Source: Monomorium pharaonis
Lineage: Eukaryota > Arthropoda > Insecta > Hymenoptera > Formicidae
DNA: 64,000 nucleotides
Assembly: GCF_013373865.1 (NCBI RefSeq)
Contig: NC_050475.1
Location: forward strand, 2,929,001-2,993,000
Direction of reading: 5' to 3'
Made by a program: the position numbers and the translations under genes. The notes under the pieces were generated by a model. The model was not told the DNA's origin. It was given only the letters and a program-made list of their open reading frames with translations, and ran no database searches. Of the stretch, positions 12,201 to 25,139 are shown piece after piece. The number at the start of each line of letters is the position of its first letter. The stretch's first letter is position 1.

Positions 12201-15200
12201 ACCTCTCGATTTTATTATACAATCGATGAATCCGAGATTGCAGGCGAGGCGTTTTCGCGAAAGGAGGAAAAAAAAAAACGTCGCTCCTTCCTCGAGATTC
12301 GAAGGAAACTTCGCACGCGTATAAAAACGCCTTATCGTAAACTTCTTCGCAAACACGCCTTCCTCCTCGTAAATGCGGCCGGCGGTATTAGGCGAGGGAT
12401 AAGTTTCTTGGGAATGAAACCGCGAGTTTCATCTCGCGAGTCGCATCGTGGCCGAAGAAGATTTCTCTACCCTGCGAAACCAAATCGCCGTAGAGAATGA
12501 CGGTGTTATTATCATGCGCTTTGCACGCGCTGAAACGTTGAAATCACTTAAAAGCGACCTCCCGGCGGAGATTTCCGAAAAATCCTGTTTCCCGAACTAC
12601 GCTGATAATCGCACGCTACGACGGCATTCGTTTCGCCGTTTGAACTATCGACATTTCCGGCGAACGTGTCACGAACAACTAGGTCGCTGCATTTCCGTCT
12701 CCCGCTGATAATTGCGCGAGACCAAAGACAAACAGCTTTTAACACTTTTCCCCTTTAAAGTGGTTTTTCTTTTTACAAAACTGCGTGTATTTTTTTAGAC
12801 GACTGACTTTCATTTATTTTGATAAGTAATTCTCTCAGTGCGTAAAATTCCATCTTATTTATGCATCCTTATAAAAATTGAGAATATTCGCTAATCTACC
12901 TTTTAGAATAATTTCTGCCGAAGTTACAATCTCAATTTTTTTCGTTAAAATAACGAGAAACGTATCCGAGAAATGTCTGTCACTTCGCATATCCAATATT
13001 TGCCGTGCATCGAGCGTTGCGATGATGCATTAAGGGGATGATGTGATTGATACAATGGCTCGCGCTGCAGAAAGTAACCGCATCGACGAGATAGACACGG
13101 GTGTGGAACGGGAAGCGGGTAATTGAAATGGCTGGACGTCGGCAAAGTTGCCTGTTTCCATTCCGTTTGCCATCCTCCGTATCTTCGCGTGCCTTTGAAC
13201 AACTTCCGAAGCTTTGGCGAAAGACAGACGAGCGAGCGAAAGTACATTTCCGTTTTGCAACGAAAAAAGAGAGAAAGAGAGAGAGAGAGAGAGACGAGTA
13301 AGGGACGGGCAAACTTTTTTACAATCGCGATCTTCTAATTATGGTTTGTTCTCGCTGGGGCATTAGCTGCTGCGATTTGTCCCGCGGAATGAATAATCTC
13401 GCCGGAAACGAGATTTAATCGCTCCGACGACGGTGGTGGTGGTCGTATATACACAGCTGCATCAATTGAAGACGAATGGAACCTTGGTCGTTCCACGTCG
13501 TTTCGCTCGCGCGCGTTAGCGATCATTCCTCATTTGCGATATTAAAACTATAATTCACGCGCATCTGTGTGCGCGTCTCGCGGCGAAACCGCGGCACGGG
13601 ATTCGCGAACGCGGGATGCATTCGCGCGGCTAAATGACCGACAAAAATCGAATAACTCGACGGCGCACTTCGTACGGCTTGCGTGCGACATGACAAACGC
13701 TCGGCGATGGGGTCTTCGCTCTGTGGGAGCTTATCTGGAGAACGCAAAAAAAAAAAAAAAAACACCCGCCGGAAAAGGGAAAAGAGAGGGAAAAAAACGC
13801 GGGTCGCCGTCGCGCCCGATGAATTACTACGCGCGCGGCTGATACGCGATCTTATTATTTGTTGCGAAAAAAAGAGGGCGAACGAGCGCGAACTGCGCGT
13901 CCGCGAGTTTCGAAGCTCGCAGATAAGTTTGCGGCTGCGGCGCGTTTTGCTCTTTTTCGCGCGCTAACATGGGGATCGTTCATTTTCAGAAAAAGCTTTT
14001 ATTGCAAAAATAGTAAAAATATATTTTCCTCGTGCGTGTTGCCCTCCTTTTTTTGTAGGTGTGTAGGTTTGTACAGAAGAGGCTCCATGATTCTGCATCG
14101 GTACTAGTGTAGCAATAAAAGAATTTCATAGTAACGTAAATGTCCCGAGAACCGGATGCACAGAGTTAAAATTGTGGAATTTTTATAAGAATTTACAATG
14201 TAAAATAATCTAATTAACTGAAATGTAAGATGTAAAATATTATTAGCATGCAAAAGTACGAAGAAAATTTAAGTTAAAAAATAATTAAAAACTTGTTAAC
14301 ACTATTTATTCCTATGTAGAAAGTTTCAACGTACCGCCAGTAAAAAAATATACCTCGCAAAAATTCCTTTCATAAACGTATATCTATCTTCGGGAACCTA
14401 CAAATACTTACAAGTGAGATTATTGAGAGAGGCTAAATCGGTACTCAACGTCCACGGCATGAGCTCCCGAGAATGACCCGCTTATAACGTAACACGCTCG
14501 TCGATTATTCGGCATTAATGGCATTATCCCACCGCAGTGCCGCCGTATATAAATTGATCTGGATCGATGGCAATATCTGCGAATGTGGTGCGCATACAGC
14601 AACGAGACGCGTGCACGTAATCGGATCAACGTTCTTGTAGATTTTCATTTACAGCAATTGCATCGTTATCGTTGCAGGTTTCATGATTAAATCTTCATGA
14701 ACTCTAGTTTTCGACTGTTGTAATACAGGAAAACTTCTAGCTAAGCATTTTATTCTATTTGCATCATTGTATTCTGTAAGGATGTTTTTTCTGGTATATT
14801 TTTGAAATAGGTGTATGAGTAACATTAAAGAAAGTTGATAACTAAATCATTTAACCTGATTACATTTCTTCAATACAAGTATTTATGCATGTAATTTATG
14901 TACATGAAATATTTAAGTTTTAATTCAAGTATTTATATATTTAACTAAAATACCGTGAATATTTGAACTAGAGAAATTTAATTAAGTTGAAAAATGTAAT
15001 CAAATTAACAGCTTTTTTTCTCTCAATATACTTTTGCCTCGCTGTCTCTCACAAGATCTTCACAATTTCCTACGATCCCTTTGCGATTGCAAAACGAGAG
15101 CGAAGATGCGTTCCGCTTGCGCGTCGTTTACGATTCGTCAAAAATTTAATTCGATGAAAGCCGGCTCGGCACGCGCGTTGTTTAATGCAGGCGACTTTCT

Positions 15201-17439
15201 ATTTTGCCAACGGCCCCGACGGTGTGTGCCCTGTCGCGTTTCGCTATCGGAATTTTAATCTGCACGCGCATGCAGGGCGCGGCGAACGCGCGTCGCCGAA
15301 TGCAAAATGAAACGAGCGTGAGGTACTCGTAGCAGAGTGTTTGACATGACGACAATTCCGTCATTACGCCATCGGCGGAATGCAGCTCGCCTCTCTCTCT
15401 CTCTCTGTGTGTATGGGTGTGTCTGTGTGTGAAAAGCGCGTCCTAACTTTTCGCACCCTCTTCATCCGCCTCCCCTCCTCTGCCGGCCCTTCATTCATTT
15501 TCCCGTGTGAATTCCGCGCCACCATCGATTATTTATTCGAATTAAATGGGAAGGAATTTTACGTTCAAATGCAATGCAATCGCGTTTGTACGCCCGAGAG
15601 GCTGCATTCTTTCACGAATTTTCCGCCGGCGATTACGTGATCCGGAGAACATTATTGCAAAATTACAAAAAAAAAGCGACTGTGCAATGGTACTGCACAT
15701 GTATTTAGAATCAATATACTCAGTGTAGATGTACTGTTTGAATATTTCATTGAATTCAACGTCACGCTTTTTGACACGTTTTAGTCGGAAAGCAAAAATA
15801 CGATGACTGATGAAAATAAAGTTTCAGTTAAATTCGACAAATGGTAGTCTATTTGAAATCGTAAATATGATACTGTAAATACGATTCACAATGTTTGTCA
15901 TAATAAAATTATTTGCAATATAGCATCGGTATGGAACGAATTTATGCAAAAATAACTGTCTCTTGTCCACATAACTTTTTCGTTTAATAATTTATTTGAA
16001 GCTCGACAAAAATATATGATATCCTTTAAACGTTTGTCATTTTTACAATGCTATTGAATAGATAACACGAGCGTCAGAGATAAGAAAAATTAAAGCAATT
16101 TAAAGAAAAAATACTACATAAAAAGTTGTCTGCCTATCCTGAAAAGTCAGAATATCGAACAGAAAACGCAGTTATCATTTATTAATAATTTATTTTCGAT
16201 AAAAAATTCATAATAAAAAAAAATATATATAAAAGTTCAGCGAGGAGCTAATATAATATCGCTCTTTCTAGAAATTTCATTCGCATTATTGCACGAAAAT
16301 TAAACCGCGTTTGATTGCGTTACAATGCACGATTTTCACGGCTCACGTTTATATAATAAAATTACGCTCCTCAAAAGTTCCCACTCACAAAATTATGAAG
16401 ACAATTACCGTTAATTGCTTGTCCGCGACATTCTCTGTGATTTTGCATAAAAATTAATTGCCACCCTCCTCCCTCCCAAAAAAACGGAAAACAAGCGTTT
16501 AACGAAATAAAGATCGAATAACGAACGTTTTGCGTAACATTAATTTATTTTCGACGATACGTAGGCAACGTCCCTTCTCAAAAGGAAGCTAAACGGATTC
16601 GCCGACGCCAAAAAAATTGCGCCTTTGAAAAATTCCCTTCGTCCAATTACTCACGCAATTACCGCCAATTATTCGCCGAATATATCGCGACGTCACAATG
16701 CAGGAGCCCCGAACGCGCCGAGGCTTTATGCAAAATCAAACGCGTGTGTACACGTGCATGTGCACGTGAGCGCGCGTGAGTGTGTGCACCTTCCTACGCG
16801 CATCGATAAGAGCGTGAATTCACACGATAATTGGGACTGACGGCACGCACACGTTACAACGCGTTTTCCACGACGTGGGAAGGTGCACGCGAATGCGACG
16901 AGACGTAGCTTACCCCTTCCGCTCCAGTCTCTCTCCTCGTCGCTAATTCAAATTTAATTCCGCGCGAATCAAAAGTTTCTTCCTTTCGGTCCTACATGCG
17001 TTCTCTAATTGTAATTGCTCGCCTTTATAAAAACGTAATACTAAATAGCATTTAATTGATTAATAATTAATACTTATTTTTAAGTATTGGAAGCACTGTT
17101 GTTAGTACTTTTAATACACGAAATGAGTAATAATCACTGGCCAATTTAATATTGTCCAGTATTACAGTTTCACAAGGGAGGACTAAAACGGATGCACGAT
17201 GTCCGGGGGTCGTCGAATCCCGGGGAATACGCAGGGATCGCACTCGTTACGCGCTCTAACAGGTCGCGAGCTGAAATCGCTGAGCTGCGATTTTTATTTC
17301 GCACGTTCCCTCCGCGACGATGTAACTGCCGGCTAACGAGCGCGTATCACGTTTACGCCGCGTCTCGCCCGCCGGCCGATGGTGATCTCGCTCCATGAGT
17401 TTCGTGACACACGAGCACGATTGCCTCTAATGTTCATCA

Positions 17440-17470
17440 CGAGAGAGACAGAGAGAGAGAGAGAAAGAGA

Positions 17471-17501
<31 letters not shown>

Positions 17502-17502
17502 C
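17440..17502. repeat. (GA)n microsatellite
   Basis: A GA tract of about 60 bases with a few single-base interruptions, in the long Cad87A intron. Confidence 0.9.
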
Positions 17503-20363
17503 GCACAAAACTTTGTAAAAACCGAGACGCGATAAAATTGCGTGTCCAGGATGAGGAAGCACGTTCATCTTGCAATTAGCCGTAGAATTGCCTTACATTT
17601 ATCAAGTTTCTTTCTTCTTGAATTAGTTTTGATTTTGCCGTAGGATTAAAGTAAAACGGAAGATTGATACCGCGACAATATAATTGCAGGGCGAATTAAT
17701 AGAGCGAACAGGCGAATTAAAAGAAACTCGATCGATACCAAAAAAGAAATTGGCCTACGCGGCCGACAACAAAACTTAAAAACAATTAATTTCAGGTACG
17801 CGTTTCTCGTTCGATTACGCTGAAGCTAATGCCGTACTACGGACTTGCGCGAGGGAAAGACAGAAAAAGTGTCTCTTCTCCATTAAAACGCCGCGAGGAG
17901 ATTGCATGGTGGTGTCGGTTTCAGATCGGGGAATTTTTAGCAAAATGCCGTGACGTGGTTCGGCGTTGTCGACTATCTGAGCGGCAATTCGTATCGCGGG
18001 CATGTCGGCTGCACCGGCGAAATAAAACCGGCAAGAGGGAGGACCGCGACGGCCCACGTGCACCCTTTTGTCCGAGGAATCGTGATTCCGCGCACGTACC
18101 CGCGATACACGACGCCCGCGAGGACGAGGTGGTGGTCCTTCTCTTCCCTCCCCACGGCAGGGGGTGGCGAAAGCCATTGTGTGTGTGTATGTGTGTGTAC
18201 GTTCCTCCGAAAGTAGCGCCCCGGGTCTGCAGTCGACAGGAAGCCCAAGAATACCGGGAGAATTATCTGGCGCGGGCGTAAAGGGGAGAATCGTGACGAG
18301 AGACGGGGGGCGCACGGTCGCGTGACCGCGCTACTTCCGGCAGGGAAGAAAAGCCAGCGATACTTTTGCAAGAAGGAGAAAGGGACCGCCCGAGGGTCGG
18401 CGATAAAGCTACACGCGGAGAAAAGAGTGTCTGCGAAGATATTTTTCCCTTTTTTCATTTTTGGACAGGGTGTGCATAGCATACCTACTTGGAAGGGCAA
18501 CAATGCCGTGTCGCGGGGGGGGGGGAGAAGGGGTGCGATAAGTCGAAGCTTGACAACACCTGACGACCGGTCGCATTAGGAATGACGACGACGCCGGCGA
18601 TCGCGTGCGGTGCTGCCGTTGTTTCCCTCGGAGGCGTGATATTGCGAATTTTTCGGGGTGAGCAGAAAAATCGTGGATACACTCGCGCGTGTAATTCGTG
18701 GTACGACGATAGACGCTAAACGGTCTTACACCTGGCCGATACGGAGAAGCGAAGAAGAAAGAGAAAGAAATAAGAGGGAGGGAGAGAGGGAGAAATGTGA
18801 AACGATAGCAAAGTGATAGGATACACGAGTAAGCTGGGCTCGGTTATCTCTATCTCTCGGGGGGATAAGAGGAATCGAAGGGAATTTTTGTTCGCGGATT
18901 TGGGTCACGCCGAACAGGTGTGAAGTAAAAGATAGACGGCAGCGATAGCCGGCCGGTCGCTCGCTCGCTCGCTCGCTCGCAGCGGTATCGCGCATCTCTA
19001 ACGAGGGTGCATTTGCAGGGCAGCACGTAGTACGCGGTGCAAAGCACACACATCTATATGTAACGTATGCAACCGACTGCCGATGTGTGCCGCGCGACTA
19101 CTGTTTGTCGTCGGCGCGCTGCAAATGCTCTCGTAAAGTTACACGTGCTCTCTCCACCGCTGTAAGCAGCCTTCGCGTCGCTGTAAATAATGACGAGGGT
19201 ATCAACGGCGAGTCGTAAGGGGAATTGAGGTAAATGCGCCTGTATTCGTTGCAGCTAAGAAATTGCACATGGAGAAGGCGAAACCGTTCCGCGCACGTGG
19301 CAGAATTTTGATGGCGCTTAGTGCGGTCTGTGCGATTTTGTGCCACGTTCACGATTTATCATTAAACATTTCATAGAATAAACAACAGGAAAAGTACGAA
19401 TCGTTGCAGATAAAATATAAATTTTAAATTGTGTTGCCGAAGAGCGAAAATATTTTTGGCTCAAGTACGAAGATTAATATTCCTTGGAACCCCCGCTGAC
19501 ATGGGCTTGCGAATTCTCGCGGAATTTCATTCTGTATTTTTTTTTTAAACTTGCAGTGTTTCGTAGTCGAGTAAGTCGCTCGAGAAACGCGCGGTAACTA
19601 AACCGAGATGCAATTAATTACTCGTTTGTCGATATTACGCTGGACGCAATTTTTCTGGCGGAGACATTTGATCGACGTGCTCGCGCTGCACCCATAATAA
19701 TTCACTTTTAAGACAGTCCTCGATCAACCGACTCCAATTAACGCGTGTCTTCTCATTCTGTTCTCCATAACACACGTGCGAAAGAAAATCAATTCTTTTT
19801 TATGCCGCATTCTTGCATATTGTTCTGTCAACTACAGAAATAATCAGGCTGACGTTTTTTTTCTAAAGCCTATAGAAATACATGGCTTTCAAATTTTATA
19901 AGAAACGAATATATTCAAGACAATTTAATGCCAAGATAATTTCACTAAATAAATGGCGAAAAAATAATAATTTATGACGTAATTATTTATAAAAAAAATT
20001 CCGGAGAATGATTGGATAGTCTCTGGAATCAAAAAGTAACAAACAGATATTTACAACAATTTTTGTCTAATCTAAATGTACGTTTGTCATTTTTCGAAAA
20101 GTTAATTTGATTGGATTTCTCAATATGTTACAAATATAGTAATTGGTCTAAAGCAGAAAATTAGATAATGAACTTAAATTAAACGAAATTCAAGTCACGA
20201 AAATGCAAAACTATACTTCTACTAAATATGGCATTAAAAATTGTAATAAAAACAGAATTTGTACATTTTTGCACACACAGTTATACGCGCAAGTTCAGTC
20301 TTGAAATCGTCTTCCTCGGAAATATTTGAATCGCCAGGTTTATCGTGAAATATTGATATACAA

Positions 20364-20600
20364 GGTGTGAACGAATGAATGTTAAATATTCTAGGGGATG
20401 TATTCCTCAATCAATCAAATATTTTAAAAAAGTTTATATAAACATGAATCTAAAAACGCTTAGTTTTTGAGATAGGAGAAATTTCATCGTAAAATAGTGA
20501 AATATTTTGAAACCGAAGCAGTTGACAAAAAAAAATAGAGCAGTTGACAATTTTCAAACAGAAATTGTATGGTCCTGTGTATACGTTGTAAAAAGAGAAA
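20364..20600. mobile_element. Possible transposon fragment
   Basis: The segment from ggtgtgaacgaatgaatg through aaaacgcttagtttttgag has the look of repeated insect DNA-element remnants. The resemblance is from general experience, not alignment. No frame and no clear inverted termini are visible. Confidence 0.25.
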
Positions 20601-22765
20601 AATAGTAAAATCAATTTTCGAATTGATTTTTCTAAGTGTGTTTTACGTAAAGATTACGTTTTATAAAACTGGAATCATATGATTTATTTACATAAAACAA
20701 TCCGTCTATCTGTTTTATTTTACATATAAAAATTCTACTGAGATATAAAACTAAAAAATAGTAATAGTACAAAATATTTCAGACTTTATTCTGTTATATT
20801 TCGACACAAAATCAATTCCGTTCCGTTTTCAAGAATACTGTTTCGCAATAAAATCCTTCCCATGGCAGAAACCAAGCGTTTCTAGACCGGAATGAATTTT
20901 TTTTTTAAACGTTCGGTCGATAAAAACACATTTCTATATGTCAAAAGGTATCTTTAGAAGCGCATTTCCTCACATTTTTCCACTGACGTACGCGCCCGCT
21001 TCGATTTATACCAAGTCATTCGGCCGCGTAGCGCGACACACCGGATACTATTGCAATGAAATTATTTAACGGCCGGCTAGCAGCGAGCTGTAAACAATAC
21101 TCGGAAATTCGTATTGCAATCTGCCGGACAAAGGGCCGTCCGGCTGCATCAAGGCCCAGGCACGGTGTGCTTTTATTGCCCGGCACCGGGGTAGCCAGTT
21201 GACCATCGACCATAAACGAACCGCCTCTTTCTGGTCGTCTCTCGCGGCGCTTTCGTCAGCAAGCCGCTGGTGTGTCGCTTGCAATTGTATATCAGGTGTG
21301 CGGCACTTTTTCGATAAATCCGTCGCCCCGTTTGAACGATCGGGCTGGCCGCTAAAAGGACGATTATACGACACACGGGCACGATTTCGCGTTCGAGTTC
21401 GCCGCCGCCGTCCCCGGCGCGATACGTGGGAGTGTGTTCTATCGGCTATCTATTGTTTCCCGGTCGAGTACACACTTCGTTGCGAATAATCCTGATTTTA
21501 TTACGAGACACAGTGGAAAAGGACGAGATTGCGTGTACCGCGCGATTTTATTGCCAGGCATGTAGACGGCACGGTGGATAGATAGAATTTATTTTGAATC
21601 TCTGAGACAAGTCTCCCTATTGGAACAGTAATTTTCAACAATATCAGTTGCAATTAGGTCGAGTGTAACAACGCCGAGCTCGAAACTTTGATATTCTAAG
21701 GAGGCACAAGCAGATAATGTCTCTGAAATGGCTGTGAATACTGTGTGTCATTTGTCTCTATATTCTGTACTCTTAATTTCATTTTTTTATTTCATTTTTA
21801 ATTAACATCTTTGTGAAAAATCTCACTTTGTTTCGTCAATTAGTTTAAAATTAGTTTCCCCGGAACATTTATTTCGATTTATTCGCTGTGTTATCGTAAC
21901 CAGACTTTCAATTGCCGATTGTCATAGCAATTAGAATTTAGAGCGTTTTTAATGCGACGGTAAAATTGGAACAATGTTACGGCAAAAACTGGAAAGAGAA
22001 TCATCAAAAGTTTCAATTACTCTCTCCTTTAAACTTTTGCACTTTTCATTTGTAGGCAGGTGCAGAATATAAAACTACAAAGTATAAAGAACAAAGTGCA
22101 CCGAAAAGGCGGAAAAATATTATAAAATACGACAATCGTAATTGGAATTACGCCAATTCGCGTGAAATTACAAATACAATATGTAACGAAATCGGAATTA
22201 CATTTCGGAACGAATAATCTTTTTACGATAACCAAGGGGTAAGCTGTGATTTACACGTTATCGGAAAATGATTTTCCTAACGAGAGACGTTTTCGACGGC
22301 GTTTTTAAAAAAAAAATAGTTCCGGCGAACACAATAGAATCGCGCTGTATCCATTAATCGGTGGCATAATGCATCGATAACGAAGGAAAATAAGAAAGCG
22401 GGCTATTACTAGGCGTAATCTACGGCTGGAACTTACTTTGCGCGAGTCGAGAATCGAAACGACTTCGGGGATAAGGAGCCATTCTTCCACTTTGGAGCCA
22501 GAAAAGTTCGTAATGGGAATACGATTAAATTGCAGTTGGATTGCTAGAAAAATATTGCCATGCGACGCACGAGGAGGTCGTTAATCTCTCACGGAATTCA
22601 AACAACGCTTGAACATTACGCTCGAACGTTACCTCGAGGACTTTTATGCCTATCCGGGTGAATGCTTGCTCGTATATTAGTAGAACATTCATTAATCTTA
22701 ATCGGGCATTTTACATAGCTACTACTATATTAAATATAAATCTCTAAGTTTGGATGTACACGTAC

Positions 22766-23068
22766 ACTGGTAGAAAAACGTGTGGCATTTGCGACTATAA
22801 TTATATAGCAAGATAATTACAGTCAGAAATATCATTTTTATAGTAGCTATTACAATAATATTAGTAATAATAACCATGTACTTATTATAGTAATGTGTAA
22901 CAGTGAGAAAAATGTACTATAAATTATACAACATAAAATATAGCATATGGTTATTATTAATAATAATATAGTAATAATTATTACTATATAAAAATAATAT
23001 TCTTGGTTATAATTATTTTACTATGCAATTTTTTACAGTCACAAATGCAAAACATTTATCTATCAATA
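22766..23068. mobile_element. MITE-like element with about 50-bp terminal inverted repeats
   Basis: The left end reads gcatttgcgactataa after a tagaaaaacg stretch. The reverse complement of the right end reads gcatttgtgactgtaa after tagataaatg. The interior is AT-rich, made largely of tta/ata triplets, and has no reading frame. A related single end lies at 36058-36091. Confidence 0.55.
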
Positions 23069-25095
23069 AACGAGGCCATTCATCGCGGATTTTTCCACAA
23101 TTCTAAAAAATGTTTTTTCTCTCTTTTGCAAATTCTTGTAGGAATATAACTAAATTACAGAAGAATGAATATTTCATATCGAATATGAATCAACTCGCAC
23201 AGCCGTAGTATATTATATTTCGATAACGAATTTGTTCGTAAAATCCCACGTTAAAACAAATTGCTTCGCTTTTACCTAGATCATACACTTAATAGCGCGC
23301 GCGGGCGATAAAATTATACGCTACCGGAATAACTGACCGCATATCAAACCAATTATAGGATATCGATTTTCCTTTTTTCCTTTGCTTTAATACACAATGC
23401 TCGATAATGCTTCTCTCCAGCGAATTATTGGCAGGCTGCTTCCTTCGAACAAAGGACAAATTGCATGGTATCCTTATATCTCGGTAATAACCACTTTGCG
23501 TTTCTTTTTGTTCCACAAACTAATTCGTAAGAGTACAAGCATTTAAATTAAAAATCCCGATTTATTAATGACATTAATCACGTTTAATTTCCCCGCTGCT
23601 TACATTAATATATTAATATACTCTTTAAATCTCGTAGAGTCACGCTATACGAGTCAAAGCTCACTCCTAGTAAAATGGAAAATCATTCGAATAATCGCAC
23701 AAGCTCAATTTTCATTATTTCAAAGACTACAGAGAGAGAGTAATTAATTTCACCTTTTAAGTTTCATTAGATTTTTTCCCAATTTTCTTTGGCCCCATAA
23801 TATAAAATTAATAAAATGCAAAATGTCAGCATTTAAAAGACACGTGGAATGGATTTTCAATCAAATTTTGACGTTCCTTGCACTTTTTTTTTTGAAGTTG
23901 AATATGTTTCAAGAGGAAGATTTCTTCGGTGTGCAATTCAACTCCGTTTTTACGGCGTCTCTCTCACATGCTATGCCAGTTCAAGTTTGGATGCCCGGTC
24001 GCTGAAAATCAAAGACAAGCGCGACACGCGGCGCCGCGCGCCATTCGTATGCTACTTTTCACTTCGGCAACGAATATGAAGCCGCTGCACCGGCTGACAC
24101 CGGCCCGAAAATCTCTAGCTCGCGATTTCCGATCTCCCTCCCTCTCCCCCCCCCCCCGCTCTTCTCCCCTCCCCCCTCGCCGCCACTCGTATATCCGCGC
24201 TCTCTTTCGCTTCAGGATTAGTTGGAAAGTCAAGAGCTACGATCACTACGTGCTTGAAATAGGAAAGTCCATCCATATTCTTTTCGCGCTCGCCTTTTTC
24301 ATTTATACGGGGAGAACGCCTCTGCATAAACGCGCCGAAATTTATGGCCGAGAAGAGAAGAGCCTCCATTTCAGCCCTCTTTCTTTTCGGACGAAAGTGA
24401 GCGACACCCGACAACCTTCCTCCTTGTTTTCCAGAATAATAATTAAATTACATACGAATTTAATTTCTCGACTTAGACTCAAGTCCGTAGGAAGGTTCGA
24501 GATTTATTTCGCATTTCCATTGAACAAAAATCTGAGCAATTTTTCTATTTCTGAGTTAAATTATTATAATTGCTTCTGTGTATACATAGGCGTTTAATTA
24601 AAAAAAGTACACGATTATTTTTTCGATGTTTTCGGTAATAAAAAAAATACATTTCAAAATTATGCAAATTTTGATCAACTATATATGAAATTAGAATTTA
24701 GTTAAAATAAAGTTCATTTTAAATTTAACTTTGAGGCTACAGTTTGCTATTTATTTATTTATTTATGCGAATATATATAGAATAAAGTAATGGTACACAC
24801 GCGGTAATATTTTATATCACTGATGGACAGAAATAATATTTAATGATAACCTGATAGAGCAAGAGTCAATATATTTAAATGCATTTACTCATTATTACAT
24901 TTGAAGTGGACGAAAATATGGAATTCCAGCAAATACAAATTTCGAAATTAATTACAATGTCATTTTTGTCCTAAAACGAACAACCGATGCACGTGTCGTG
25001 AATTATAACTTGGTACTTAATCAGTCGACTCTGTTACATCAGGACCGCTTTAACCTACATTAAATATCCATATTTACTCGTCATGCCACTTCTCC

Positions 25096-25100
<5 letters not shown>

Positions 25101-25136
<36 letters not shown>
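25101..25136. repeat. (AT)18 microsatellite
   Basis: An uninterrupted AT alternation of 36 bases. Confidence 0.92.

Positions 25137-25139
<3 letters not shown>

Noticed and set aside
17815..18503. Overlapping frames of 150 to 176 codons on both strands
   Set aside because: These are mirror frames in CpG-rich DNA with GT repeats. None shows a domain or splice context.
18726..19049. Minus-strand frame ending at a donor-like gccag/gtgtaag
   Set aside because: It lies in the long Cad87A intron, whose flanking exons already join in phase. The sequence is Ser/Leu-rich from CT repeats.
23929..24597. Longest open frame of the window, 222 codons, plus strand
   Set aside because: No recognisable domain, arginine- and serine-rich composition over a C-run and CT-rich DNA, and no exon borders. 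It is best explained as chance.
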